52,439 bases of DNA from Deltaproteobacteria bacterium (GTDB lineage Bacteria > Desulfobacterota > GWC2-55-46 > UBA9637), in NCBI GenBank assembly GCA_016195725.1, contig JACPZB010000086.1, forward strand, positions 1-52,439, in the 5' to 3' direction. A model generated the notes under the pieces. It was not told where the DNA came from. It made no database searches and worked only from the letters and a program-made list of their open reading frames with translations. Positions 35,748 to 43,209 of this stretch are shown piece after piece (the first letter of the stretch is position 1; each line of letters starts with the position of its first letter). A program made the position numbers and the translations under genes.

Positions 35748-35775
35748 TTGACAGTTTTTTTAATTCTGATATTAT
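35748..35775 (+). promoter_or_regulatory. Promoter for the MerR-type regulator
   Basis: TTGACA (35748-35753) and TATTAT (35770-35775) with a 16-base spacer, about 70 bases before the regulator gene and adjacent to the DnaA-box pair. Confidence 0.6.
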
Positions 35776-35842
35776 CACACCAGTTTAAGAATAAATTTAA
35801 ACTTGATGATGCTTAAAAAACAAAGAGTTATGCGCAAAAGCA

Positions 35843-36136
35843 ATGGAAGTAGGATCTATGCATATAAAAACCCCGGAATTGCTAAAGAAAATAGATATAC
35901 CACGCCAGAAGTTATATTATCTGGAACAGAAGGGATATATAAAGCCGCAAAAGATTATAATTGGGGAGAAGAGTTTCCGCGAATATAGTGATGAGGATAT
36001 AAAAAAGATAGAGTGCCTATGGAAGTATCTCAAAAAGGGTTTTAAATATAGGGTAGCTTATGAAAAGGCTTTAGAAGAGTTAAGCGGTTCACAAACGAAT
36101 CTTGTAAAAAATCTCCCTGGTACCACTGATGCATGA
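35843..36136 (+). CDS. MerR-family transcriptional regulator
   Basis: A 97-residue protein with a winged helix of the MerR type: IKTPELLKKIDIPRQKLYYL (helix-turn-helix), EQKGYIKPQKI (wing start), REYSDEDIKKIECLWKYLKK. The C-terminal part is short and carries no cysteine-based metal site or ligand domain, so it resembles the small HspR-like or RacA-like group; the signal is unknown. ATG 35858 is a possible alternative start, preceded by GTAGGA. It is followed by kamA, with a repeat between, so it may regulate kamA or itself. Confidence 0.78.
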   Translation: MEVGSMHIKTPELLKKIDIPRQKLYYLEQKGYIKPQKIIIGEKSFREYSDEDIKKIECLWKYLKKGFKYRVAYEKALEELSGSQTNLVKNLPGTTDA

Positions 36137-36156
36137 GATAAAAAGGGGATAATACA

Positions 36157-36246
36157 ATTGCACAGATTACAAAAGCTGGTTATACAGATTAATACTAAAG
36201 ATTGGTCTTTTATCTGTGTAATCGTTTTTCAAAAATCGGTGCAATC
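36157..36246. repeat. CAGATT-type inverted element, copy 1
   Basis: ATTGCACAGATTAC... at the left and ...GTAATCGTTTTTCAAAAATC, GGTGCAATC at the right form inverse-complementary arms. The right arm matches the copy at 39431-39520 (GTAATCGTTTTTCAAAATC). It lies between the MerR gene and kamA. Confidence 0.7.
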
Positions 36247-36272
36247 AGTCTCTCATAAAAGGAGGAAAGATA

Positions 36273-37433
36273 ATGGAGCTCTCTATTAGCTCTGAACCCC
36301 CCAGTAGTAATTTAGCAAGGAATTGCACATTAGAATTTGAAGGCAGCAAACATTTGCAAGAATGGAAAGACTGGAAATGGCAGCTTAAAAATAGAATAAC
36401 CACATTAGAAGAGCTTAAAAAACTTATTGCATTAACGCCTTCTGAAGAAGAAGGTATTAAGAGATCAAAAGGGCGGTTGGCAATGGCCATTACGCCCTAT
36501 TTTTTTTCCTTGATAGACAAAACAAATCCAAACTGTCCAATCCGAAAACAGGCAATCCCGAGAATTGAAGAATTCAGCATATCACCGCATGACATGATAG
36601 ATCCGTGCGGCGAAGACAATCATTCACCTGTGCCGGGCCTTGTACACCGCTATCCTGACAGGGTATTGCTTTTGATTACCGACGCTTGCGCAATGTATTG
36701 CCGTTACTGCACAAGGCGGCGCATGGTCGGCGAAGAAATGCCTCCCATGTCAATAGAAAGGTTTGAAGAGGCATATAAATATATTAAATCCAAAAGGTCT
36801 ATCCGCGATGTGCTGATTTCAGGCGGCGATCCATTGATGCTTAAGACCGAACATCTTGAATATTATCTCAAGAAGCTCAGCTCTATATCGCATCTTGACA
36901 TTATAAGGCTTGGCACAAGGGTTCCTGTAACACTGCCAATGAGGGTGGACAAGGAACTTGTCGAGATGCTGAAAAAATATCACCCGGTTTATATGAGCAT
37001 CCATTTTTCTCATCCGAGAGAGGTAACGTCTGATGTAAGAGAGGCATGCGGAATGCTGGCAGATGCGGGTATTCCACTTGGAAGCCAGACAGTTCTTTTA
37101 AAAGGCATCAATGACAAGCCCTCTGTTATGAAAAGGCTGATGCATGAACTGCTGCGTGCACGAGTCAGACCCTATTACATCTACCAGTGCGACATGGTTA
37201 CAGGCACAGGCCATTTCAGGACGCCGGTATCAGTTGGCATAAACATCATAGAAAAACTGAGAGGCTATACATCAGGCTATGCAGTCCCTACCTTTGTAGT
37301 AGACGCGCCGGGCGGTGGTGGCAAGATACCCGTTGGCCCTACTTATCTTATTTCACAGGCAAAGGATAGAGTTACCTTAAGGAATTATCAGGGGAATATA
37401 TTTGAGTATTTTGAGGATTGCGGTGGAGGTTGA
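36273..37433 (+). CDS. kamA: Lysine 2,3-aminomutase family radical SAM protein
   Basis: The KamA group moves an amino group between carbons 2 and 3 (lysine to beta-lysine, or glutamate in some members) using SAM, a 4Fe-4S cluster and PLP. The cluster motif CAMYCRYCTRRR is at about residue 140; the C-terminal DAPGGGGKIPVGPTYL supplies the PLP-binding Lys; VLISGGDPLML and TVLLKGINDKPSVM are further family blocks. Length 386 aa. Beta-lysine derivatives serve as compatible solutes, but the acetyltransferase gene ablB is not adjacent. ATG 36273 follows AAAGGAGG. Confidence 0.92.
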   Translation: MELSISSEPPSSNLARNCTLEFEGSKHLQEWKDWKWQLKNRITTLEELKKLIALTPSEEEGIKRSKGRLAMAITPYFFSLIDKTNPNCPIRKQAIPRIEEFSISPHDMIDPCGEDNHSPVPGLVHRYPDRVLLLITDACAMYCRYCTRRRMVGEEMPPMSIERFEEAYKYIKSKRSIRDVLISGGDPLMLKTEHLEYYLKKLSSISHLDIIRLGTRVPVTLPMRVDKELVEMLKKYHPVYMSIHFSHPREVTSDVREACGMLADAGIPLGSQTVLLKGINDKPSVMKRLMHELLRARVRPYYIYQCDMVTGTGHFRTPVSVGINIIEKLRGYTSGYAVPTFVVDAPGGGGKIPVGPTYLISQAKDRVTLRNYQGNIFEYFEDCGGG

Positions 37434-37531
37434 TGGGAGAAATAAGAGAGGCTCTTCTTTAATGATAAATAACGCTTCCCATATCCCTAATCCAACAATC
37501 CAAACTCTTTTAGCTTAATCAACTATGGCGC

Positions 37532-38851
37532 TTATTTCTTCTTCCTATTCTTAAGCCTTTCTCCTATCTCTTTATCAAAGCCCCTGTCAGTGGGCTTATA
37601 ATACTCCCTTCCCTTGAGGGCATCTGGCAGATAATCCTGCTCTATTGTCCCGCCTTCATAATTGTGAGGATATTTGTAGCCTTTTCCATAGCCAAGTTTT
37701 TTCATAAACCCTGTTGGCGCATTTCTTATATGAAAGGGAACAGGCAAACCCCCTTTTCCCTTTACATCTCCCAACGCCTCCAAATATGCCCGATAAGAGG
37801 CATTGCTCTTGGGTGCTGTGGCAAGATATGTTGCGCCCTGGGCAAGGGGAATCCATCCTTCAGGCATGCCAACAAAATCCACCGCATCCTTTATAGCAAT
37901 GGCTACTGATATGGCATGTGGGTCCGCATTGCCCACATCCTCTGATGCAAATATCACCATCCTTCTGGCAATAAACAGCGGGTCTTCGCCTGCCTCCAGC
38001 ATCCTGGCGAGCCAGTAAAGGGCTGCGTCCGGGTCGCTTCCTCTCATAGATTTTATAAATGCCGAGATTACATTGTAATGCTCCTCCCCTGCCTTATCAT
38101 ACAAAAGAGCCTTTTTCTGAACCGCCTCTTGCATTGCCTCCAGTGTAATTTTGCGGATACCATCTTTATCCGGTCGGGTTATCATGACAGAGGCCTCTAA
38201 TCCATTGAGTGCCGCCCTGGCATCGCCATGAGAATAGTCAGCTAAAAAATTCAAGGCGTCTCCGGCAAGCGAAACATTCAGATTTCCTAGCCCCCTCTCC
38301 TTATCTTCAATTGCCTTGTTTACGATAATTTTTAAATCTTCGGAGTCAAGCTGTTCAAGCGTCAGAACCTTGCATCTGGACAACAGCGGAGCGTTAACTT
38401 CAAAGGATGGATTTTCCGTGGTGGCGCCAATCAGTGTGATGGTTCCGTCTTCCACATAATGGAGAAATGCATCCTGCTGCGCCTTGTTAAACCTGTGTAT
38501 CTCGTCCACAAAGAGGATTGTCCTGCAACCGCTTAGTCTTAACTCATCCTTTGCTTCACCTATCACCGCCCGTATATCTTTTACCCCTGAGAGCACTGCG
38601 GAAAAGGATGTAAAGTTTACCCCGACTGCGTTGGCAATAATATTGGCAAGGGTTGTCTTTCCTGTGCCAGGAGGCCCCCAGAGGATTAAAGACAAAAGCT
38701 CTTTTTTTTCCATCAGCCTTGTTACAAGTTTCTCAGCCCCTAATAAATGCCTCTGGCCGACAACATCATGTATGTTCCTTGGCCTCATCCTGTCCGCCAG
38801 AGGACTTGTTTTGTTAATAGGTTTTTTACCCTTTTTTTCAAAAAGCTCCAT
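37532..38851 (-). CDS. rarA: Replication-associated recombination protein A (RarA/MgsA)
   Basis: A clamp-loader-like AAA+ ATPase that acts at stalled replication forks. It has Walker A LWGPPGTGKTTLANIIA, Walker B ILFVDEIHRFNKAQQDAFLH, sensor 1 GATTENPSFEVN, and the C-terminal tetramerisation region with RRMVIFASEDVGNADP. Length 439 aa is standard. The N-terminal DRMRPRNIHDVVGQRHLLG is conserved. It is convergent with kamA; the 98-base gap has no strong terminator, only a short AAGAG...CTCTT hairpin. Confidence 0.95.
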   Translation of the reverse strand: MELFEKKGKKPINKTSPLADRMRPRNIHDVVGQRHLLGAEKLVTRLMEKKELLSLILWGPPGTGKTTLANIIANAVGVNFTSFSAVLSGVKDIRAVIGEAKDELRLSGCRTILFVDEIHRFNKAQQDAFLHYVEDGTITLIGATTENPSFEVNAPLLSRCKVLTLEQLDSEDLKIIVNKAIEDKERGLGNLNVSLAGDALNFLADYSHGDARAALNGLEASVMITRPDKDGIRKITLEAMQEAVQKKALLYDKAGEEHYNVISAFIKSMRGSDPDAALYWLARMLEAGEDPLFIARRMVIFASEDVGNADPHAISVAIAIKDAVDFVGMPEGWIPLAQGATYLATAPKSNASYRAYLEALGDVKGKGGLPVPFHIRNAPTGFMKKLGYGKGYKYPHNYEGGTIEQDYLPDALKGREYYKPTDRGFDKEIGERLKNRKKK

Positions 38852-39003
38852 ATCTTAAATATACTATAGAATCACTCTGTAGGGCAAATGACTCTTTTGA
38901 CTTTATAGTATTTATCTGATAGAGTTTAACAAAGGCAGGGGCAGGGGTTTTTGCTTGCAATACTGAGCATAGAGGCATAGAATGACATAAAAAGGATTAT
39001 ATT

Positions 39004-39432
39004 ATGAATATAAATGAAGGCATAAAGGGCAGACTCAGGGATGTGACGCTGGTGGATATTATCCAGATACTTCATCTGAGCCGCAAGAGCGGTGCTATCA
39101 ATATGGGTTCAGAGCAAGGGACTGGTAAGGTGGTGGTGGAAAACGGGAATGTCGTTCATGCATGGTTTAAGGAGCTCTCAGGCGAAGAGGCTTTCTACAA
39201 TCTTCTTTTATGGAGAGATGGAGAGTTTGTGGTTGAGATGGATGTTAAGCCGCAGGAGAGGACTATATCCCAAAATGTTGAGGCGCTGCTTCTGGAAGGC
39301 ATGAGGAGGATGGATGAGGCAAAGAAGGGCAGGTTGGACAAGGGAAGGTTATTTGATATCAAAGATAGAGAGTCTCTTTACCTTATAAAGAGGCTTATTG
39401 AATTAGGGATTCTTAATAAAAAAGAGATTTGA
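39004..39432 (+). CDS. DUF4388 (PatA N-terminal-like) domain protein
   Basis: The opening GIKGRLRDVTLVDIIQILHL, followed by SRKSGAINM and GKVVVENGNVVHAWFKELSG, is the DUF4388 fold found fused to response regulators and kinases in deltaproteobacteria and cyanobacteria. Here it stands alone with a charged helical tail (142 aa). Its role is presumed to be protein-protein signalling. It lies 109 bases before the triple-GAF protein on the same strand, a pairing that hints at one signalling unit; a CAGATT-type element separates them. Confidence 0.82.
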   Translation: MNINEGIKGRLRDVTLVDIIQILHLSRKSGAINMGSEQGTGKVVVENGNVVHAWFKELSGEEAFYNLLLWRDGEFVVEMDVKPQERTISQNVEALLLEGMRRMDEAKKGRLDKGRLFDIKDRESLYLIKRLIELGILNKKEI

Positions 39433-39520
39433 TTGCACAGATTAAAGAACAGATTACACAGATTGCAGGCAAGGATATTGGTTTTAATCAGCGTAATCGT
39501 TTTTCAAAATCTGTGTAATC
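39431..39520. repeat. CAGATT-type inverted element, copy 2
   Basis: CAGATT at 39438, 39450 and 39459 (spacings 12 and 9) on the left, and AATC words spaced 9 on the right (AATCAGCGTAATC, AATCTGTGTAATC). The arms are inverse complements. The left end overlaps the DUF4388 stop codon, and the ribosome site of the next gene follows. Confidence 0.7.
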
Positions 39521-39541
39521 ATGTATTAAGGACGGGTAATC

Positions 39542-41869
39542 TTGGATAGGGTAAAATGCATAGCAATTCTTGGCGCAAACAGGGAAGGATTGAGCCTTTT
39601 GCCAATCCTTTTGCAGAATAAAACCCTCAAGATAGCGATACTTGCCGATCGTAATAAAAACGCCCTTCTTTTTAAACTTGACGAACTTGGTTATAAACTC
39701 GCCGACCAACTCAATATCCGTATAACCCAAAATTTAGAAGACATAAAGGGCATTGAAAATCTGGATATTATCATCAACGCATCTGAGGATAACAGCCTTC
39801 AGGGGTTCCTGCAACAGCCGGAATTTAAAAATGTTGAAAAACTGAGCCCTCTCAGTGCAAAGCTTATCTGGGGCATGAAGTATGAAAAGTTTAAGGTCAA
39901 AGGGGAGGGGGTAGATAGCCACGCGATACTTCTCTCATCTCTAAGGGAGGTTGTTGACGCCATACGGCTTACGAGCGACAGAAAAGAACTTCTGTCATTG
40001 CTTCTCAGGCTGGCTATAGAATCTACGAACGCAGAAAAGGGATCCCTCATGCTCCTTGATAAGAACGGCAAAAACCTCAAAGTGGAAATAGCAGAAGGGA
40101 TGGAAGAGGAGATTGTAAGGAAGATTAAAATGCCTATCGGGGTAGGCATAGCGGGCAAGGTTGCACAGGATGGCATACCCCTCCTCATATCAGGCAAGGC
40201 TTCAGAGGAAGAATTCAAGCAGGTAAGGGAAAGAAGTGATGTCAAGAGCGCTTTGTGTGTCCCTCTCATAATCAATGGAGCTGTGATTGGCGTCATCAAT
40301 GTGAACAACACTGAATCACCCCATGCATTTACACAGGATGACCTTTCATTTCTTACAAGGCTTGCCTCTCTGGCAAGCGAGGTTATCCTCCGTTCGAAAG
40401 AATATGAGGAGATGAAATGGGACGCTGTCAAGCTCAGCAACTGGAAGGAAATTGACAAGATTCTTGGGTTGGGTAAACCGCTTGAAAAGCGGTTAAGTGA
40501 GGTATGCGGCAGACTATCGCAGTTCATAGATGGTTTTGACTGTTCTATGTATGTATCTAATGATGATACACAGATGCTGCACTTGAAGGCATCAAGCTTG
40601 GCAGATATGAAGACCATCGGATCGTTTGCTATCCCCAAAGGCGTTGGAATAGATGGATGGGCTGCGAATACTGGCAAGGCGGTTCTCCTTGCAGATAAAG
40701 AACCAGAAATTAATGAACCACGGAAAGCATATCTTTCCCTTCCTATGATAGCCGAAGACATGGTGGTTGGTATCCTCAGCGGACAGGTGGTTTCTCAAAA
40801 AGGACTTTTACCGTATCAGGAGTCTTTTCTGAAAGAAATCGTAGTTACAATTGCTGAGACAATAAATGTTCACCAGAAACAGGAAAGGCAGTTTTTAAAA
40901 TCCAATAAAATGATTGCAGTGGATGAGACAGGGCTGGAGATTATGTCTATTCGAGACCCGGATAAGCTTCCGAACATCATTGCTACCGCAGCTGCAGCTA
41001 TTATTGGAGCAGACGGTTCAACGCTACGATTAAGACATAATGGAACAACAAAATTTCAGTTGCGTGCGGCCCGCGGCCTGGATGAAGAAAAGATAAGGAC
41101 AGCCTTTTTACCGGTGGAAAGGGATGTGCTGCAGGAGGTAATCAAGACCAGGAAGGCGGTTATAAAGGACTTTCCGAAGAAAAATCATCCGCTCGTGGTT
41201 TCACTTCTCTCGCATCCGCTCAAGGGGGACGGAAGGGTGACCGGCGTATTGACTCTGTTCAATAAGGTAGTAGTAGGGGCATTCTATCCGGAGTATTTTA
41301 ATAAGACCGATATGGAAATCCTTGAAAGGTTTATTGTGTATGTGGAGAGGGCGCTGCTGAACACGATGCTTCAGAAGGAAGAACAGATACGGACTCAGGA
41401 GATGCTGGACAATATTCTCATCGGAAAGGAGTTTTTAGAAAGACGGGCAGCTGAGGAAATCGGCAGGGCAAAGAGATTTGGCAAAAAATTTGTGGTTATG
41501 ATTATCCATATACCCACCCTTGCTGCATACAACGATGAGCAAGAGAAGGGGAAAAGGCTCATAATCAGGGTGCTTGACACGTTAAAGGAAAGGGTAAGAA
41601 ACTTCGATGTTGTTGCAAAATTGGATAATGAAAGGCTCGCAGCCCTCTTTTTGGAATCCGATGAAGGGGCTATACGAATAATAAGCAAGCTGTGCAGTGC
41701 TGTGGAGGAGGGGAAACTTTTTGACAAAAACCTCTTAAAGGATGAGCTCGGCATCAGGTATGGCTATGCAATATTTCCGGACGATGGGGCTACTTTTGAA
41801 GAGCTCATTAAAAAAGCCGGCCCCAGAGTGGAAGTGCGAGTCGCTGAGAGTGAAGATAGATGGATATAG
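39542..41869 (+). CDS. Rossmann-GAF-GAF-GAF protein with degenerate GGDEF-like C-terminus
   Basis: A 775-residue cytosolic signalling protein. Residues about 1-110 look like a nucleotide-binding Rossmann domain (CIAILGANREGLSLLPILL). Three GAF-like regions follow: about 145-290 (NAEKGSLMLLDKNGKNLKVE, PIGVGIAGKVAQDG), about 300-455 (FDCSMYVSNDD, GWAANTGKAV) and about 470-620 (IIGADGSTLRLRHNG). The last 130 residues have a GGDEF layout (ERRAAEEIGRAKRFGKKFVV; RYGYAIFPDDGATFEELIKK) but the active motif is replaced by KLDNERLAALF, so no cyclase activity is expected. TTG 39542 has AAGGACGGG upstream. Ligands are unknown. moaD starts three bases after its stop. Confidence 0.82.
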   Translation: MDRVKCIAILGANREGLSLLPILLQNKTLKIAILADRNKNALLFKLDELGYKLADQLNIRITQNLEDIKGIENLDIIINASEDNSLQGFLQQPEFKNVEKLSPLSAKLIWGMKYEKFKVKGEGVDSHAILLSSLREVVDAIRLTSDRKELLSLLLRLAIESTNAEKGSLMLLDKNGKNLKVEIAEGMEEEIVRKIKMPIGVGIAGKVAQDGIPLLISGKASEEEFKQVRERSDVKSALCVPLIINGAVIGVINVNNTESPHAFTQDDLSFLTRLASLASEVILRSKEYEEMKWDAVKLSNWKEIDKILGLGKPLEKRLSEVCGRLSQFIDGFDCSMYVSNDDTQMLHLKASSLADMKTIGSFAIPKGVGIDGWAANTGKAVLLADKEPEINEPRKAYLSLPMIAEDMVVGILSGQVVSQKGLLPYQESFLKEIVVTIAETINVHQKQERQFLKSNKMIAVDETGLEIMSIRDPDKLPNIIATAAAAIIGADGSTLRLRHNGTTKFQLRAARGLDEEKIRTAFLPVERDVLQEVIKTRKAVIKDFPKKNHPLVVSLLSHPLKGDGRVTGVLTLFNKVVVGAFYPEYFNKTDMEILERFIVYVERALLNTMLQKEEQIRTQEMLDNILIGKEFLERRAAEEIGRAKRFGKKFVVMIIHIPTLAAYNDEQEKGKRLIIRVLDTLKERVRNFDVVAKLDNERLAALFLESDEGAIRIISKLCSAVEEGKLFDKNLLKDELGIRYGYAIFPDDGATFEELIKKAGPRVEVRVAESEDRWI

Positions 41870-41872
41870 GTT

Positions 41873-42121
41873 ATGGTGAAAGTCAAGTTTTTTGCGATGC
41901 TTAAAATAAAGGCCGGCAGGGAAGAGGCGAATTTGGCCGCGCCTGGAAGTATTTCTTTAGAAAAATTTAAGGACATATTAAAGAAAGACTTCCCTGGTAT
42001 AGCTGAGTTTATTGATAGAAAGAGCGTTATGATTTCTGTTAATCAGGAATTTGCCACAAAGGATACCATGATAAAGGACGGCGACGAGGTGGCTTTACTA
42101 CCGCCATTTTCAGGAGGATAA
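41873..42121 (+). CDS. moaD: Molybdopterin synthase sulfur carrier subunit MoaD
   Basis: A ubiquitin-fold protein (82 aa) whose C-terminal Gly-Gly becomes a thiocarboxylate that gives sulfur to precursor Z. The start VKVKFFAMLKIKAGREE and the end DEVALLPPFSGG are classic. Its ATG lies three bases after the GAF protein stop, so it is translationally coupled to that signalling gene. The partner moaE begins 109 bases downstream, an unusually wide gap. Confidence 0.93.
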   Translation: MVKVKFFAMLKIKAGREEANLAAPGSISLEKFKDILKKDFPGIAEFIDRKSVMISVNQEFATKDTMIKDGDEVALLPPFSGG

Positions 42122-42230
42122 TACGGTTGCGGTATGCAAGAGACAGAAGACTGAGGGCTAAGGTCGTGATTCGTGAGGTCGATGTCAAGGATTGTTTACA
42201 ACTTGCGCCTCGCAATTTGGAGATAGAGAT

Positions 42231-42647
42231 TTGGTCAGGATACAAAAACAGGATTTTTCTGTAACAGAAGAAATAGAGCGGGTCAAGCGCGCCTCAAAAA
42301 GCATAGGCGGTGTTGTTGCGTTTCTGGGTACAGCAAGAGACATATCCAAAGGCGAGGAAATTGTGAAACTCGACTTTGAACATTATCCTGGCATGGCAGA
42401 GAAAAAACTGCAGGAGATCAGGGAAAGGGCTCTGACAAACTTCAATATCATTGAAATGGGAATCGTGCATAGAATAGGTAAAATAGATAGCGGAGATAAT
42501 ATTGTGCTTATTGTTACAGCGGCCCAGCACAGGAACGATGCATTTATGGCGTGCGAGTGGGCGATAGCAGAACTTAAAAGGATTGCACCAATCTGGAAAA
42601 AAGAGACAACGAGAAAAGGAGAAGTATGGGTGGAGGAACATCCGTAA
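42231..42647 (+). CDS. moaE: Molybdopterin synthase catalytic subunit MoaE
   Basis: MoaE binds MoaD and converts cyclic pyranopterin monophosphate to molybdopterin. Visible: GGVVAFLGTARDISKG, MGIVHRIGKIDSGDNIVLI, and the active-site end WKKETTRKGEVWVEEHP. The track ORF begins at 42192, but TTG 42231 has GGAG eight bases upstream and gives a normal N-terminus (138 aa, MVRIQKQDFSV). It sits between moaD and mogA, forming a cofactor cluster. Confidence 0.93.
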   Translation: MVRIQKQDFSVTEEIERVKRASKSIGGVVAFLGTARDISKGEEIVKLDFEHYPGMAEKKLQEIRERALTNFNIIEMGIVHRIGKIDSGDNIVLIVTAAQHRNDAFMACEWAIAELKRIAPIWKKETTRKGEVWVEEHP

Positions 42648-42653
42648 AAATCA

Positions 42654-42709
42654 GGATGTAGGAGGAGGGAGGCAGAGGGTGGGAAAGCCACCTCCCGCAT
42701 CTCATCTTT
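42654..42709. repeat. 7-nt phased inverted element between moaE and mogA
   Basis: GGATGTA, GGAGGAG, GGAGGCA, GAGGGTG, GGAAAGC, CACCTCC, CGCATCT, CATCTTT: eight words in register, G-rich left and C-rich right halves pairing. It ends one base before the mogA ATG. Confidence 0.75.
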
Positions 42710-42710
42710 T

Positions 42711-43202
42711 ATGATTACCGTCGGCATACTTACAATGAGCGATAAAGGCTCTCGGGGAGAGAGGGAAGATTTAAGCGGTAAAGAGATAGAACGGATGATA
42801 AAAGACCTTCCTGCTGAGGTCAAGGCCTATGAGATCATTCCGGATGAAGCAGATATTATAAAAGCCAAACTTAAAGAATTTACGGATCAGAAAAGATTAG
42901 ATGTAATATTAACCACAGGCGGCACAGGCGTCAGCCCCAGGGATGTTACGCCTGATGCAACAAGAGAGGTCATAGAAAAAGAACTTCCGGGCATGACTGA
43001 GGCAATGAGGGCAGAAAGTATGAAGAAAACGCCGAATGCCATGATTTCCAGGGCGGTCTGCGGAATTCGCAAGCAAAGCCTCATCATCAACCTACCGGGA
43101 AGTCCAAAGGCAGCGAGAGAAAATCTGGCAGTGGTCTTGCCTGCCATAAGCCATGCTGTGGAAAAGATAAAGGGGGGTCAGGAGGAATGTGGAAAGGCAT
43201 GA
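42711..43202 (+). CDS. mogA: MogA/MoaB family molybdopterin adenylyltransferase
   Basis: It activates molybdopterin by adenylylation before MoeA inserts molybdenum. The MoCF-binding motif TTGGTGVSPRDVTPDATREV and the NLPGSPKAARENL block are clear; 163 aa. MogA and MoaB are hard to tell apart, so the symbol is tentative. The ATG directly abuts a repeat element and has no proper ribosome site; G-rich words of the element might serve instead. Convergent with the rhomboid gene, seven bases apart. Confidence 0.88.
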   Translation: MITVGILTMSDKGSRGEREDLSGKEIERMIKDLPAEVKAYEIIPDEADIIKAKLKEFTDQKRLDVILTTGGTGVSPRDVTPDATREVIEKELPGMTEAMRAESMKKTPNAMISRAVCGIRKQSLIINLPGSPKAARENLAVVLPAISHAVEKIKGGQEECGKA

Positions 43203-43209
43203 TAATGAA

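Noticed and set aside
35803-35988. 61-aa ORF overlapping the MerR gene
   Set aside because: Different frame; the 35843 frame has the helix-turn-helix signature, this one has none.
39542-41869. Active diguanylate cyclase
   Set aside because: The GGDEF motif is replaced by KLDNERL, so the active site is missing.
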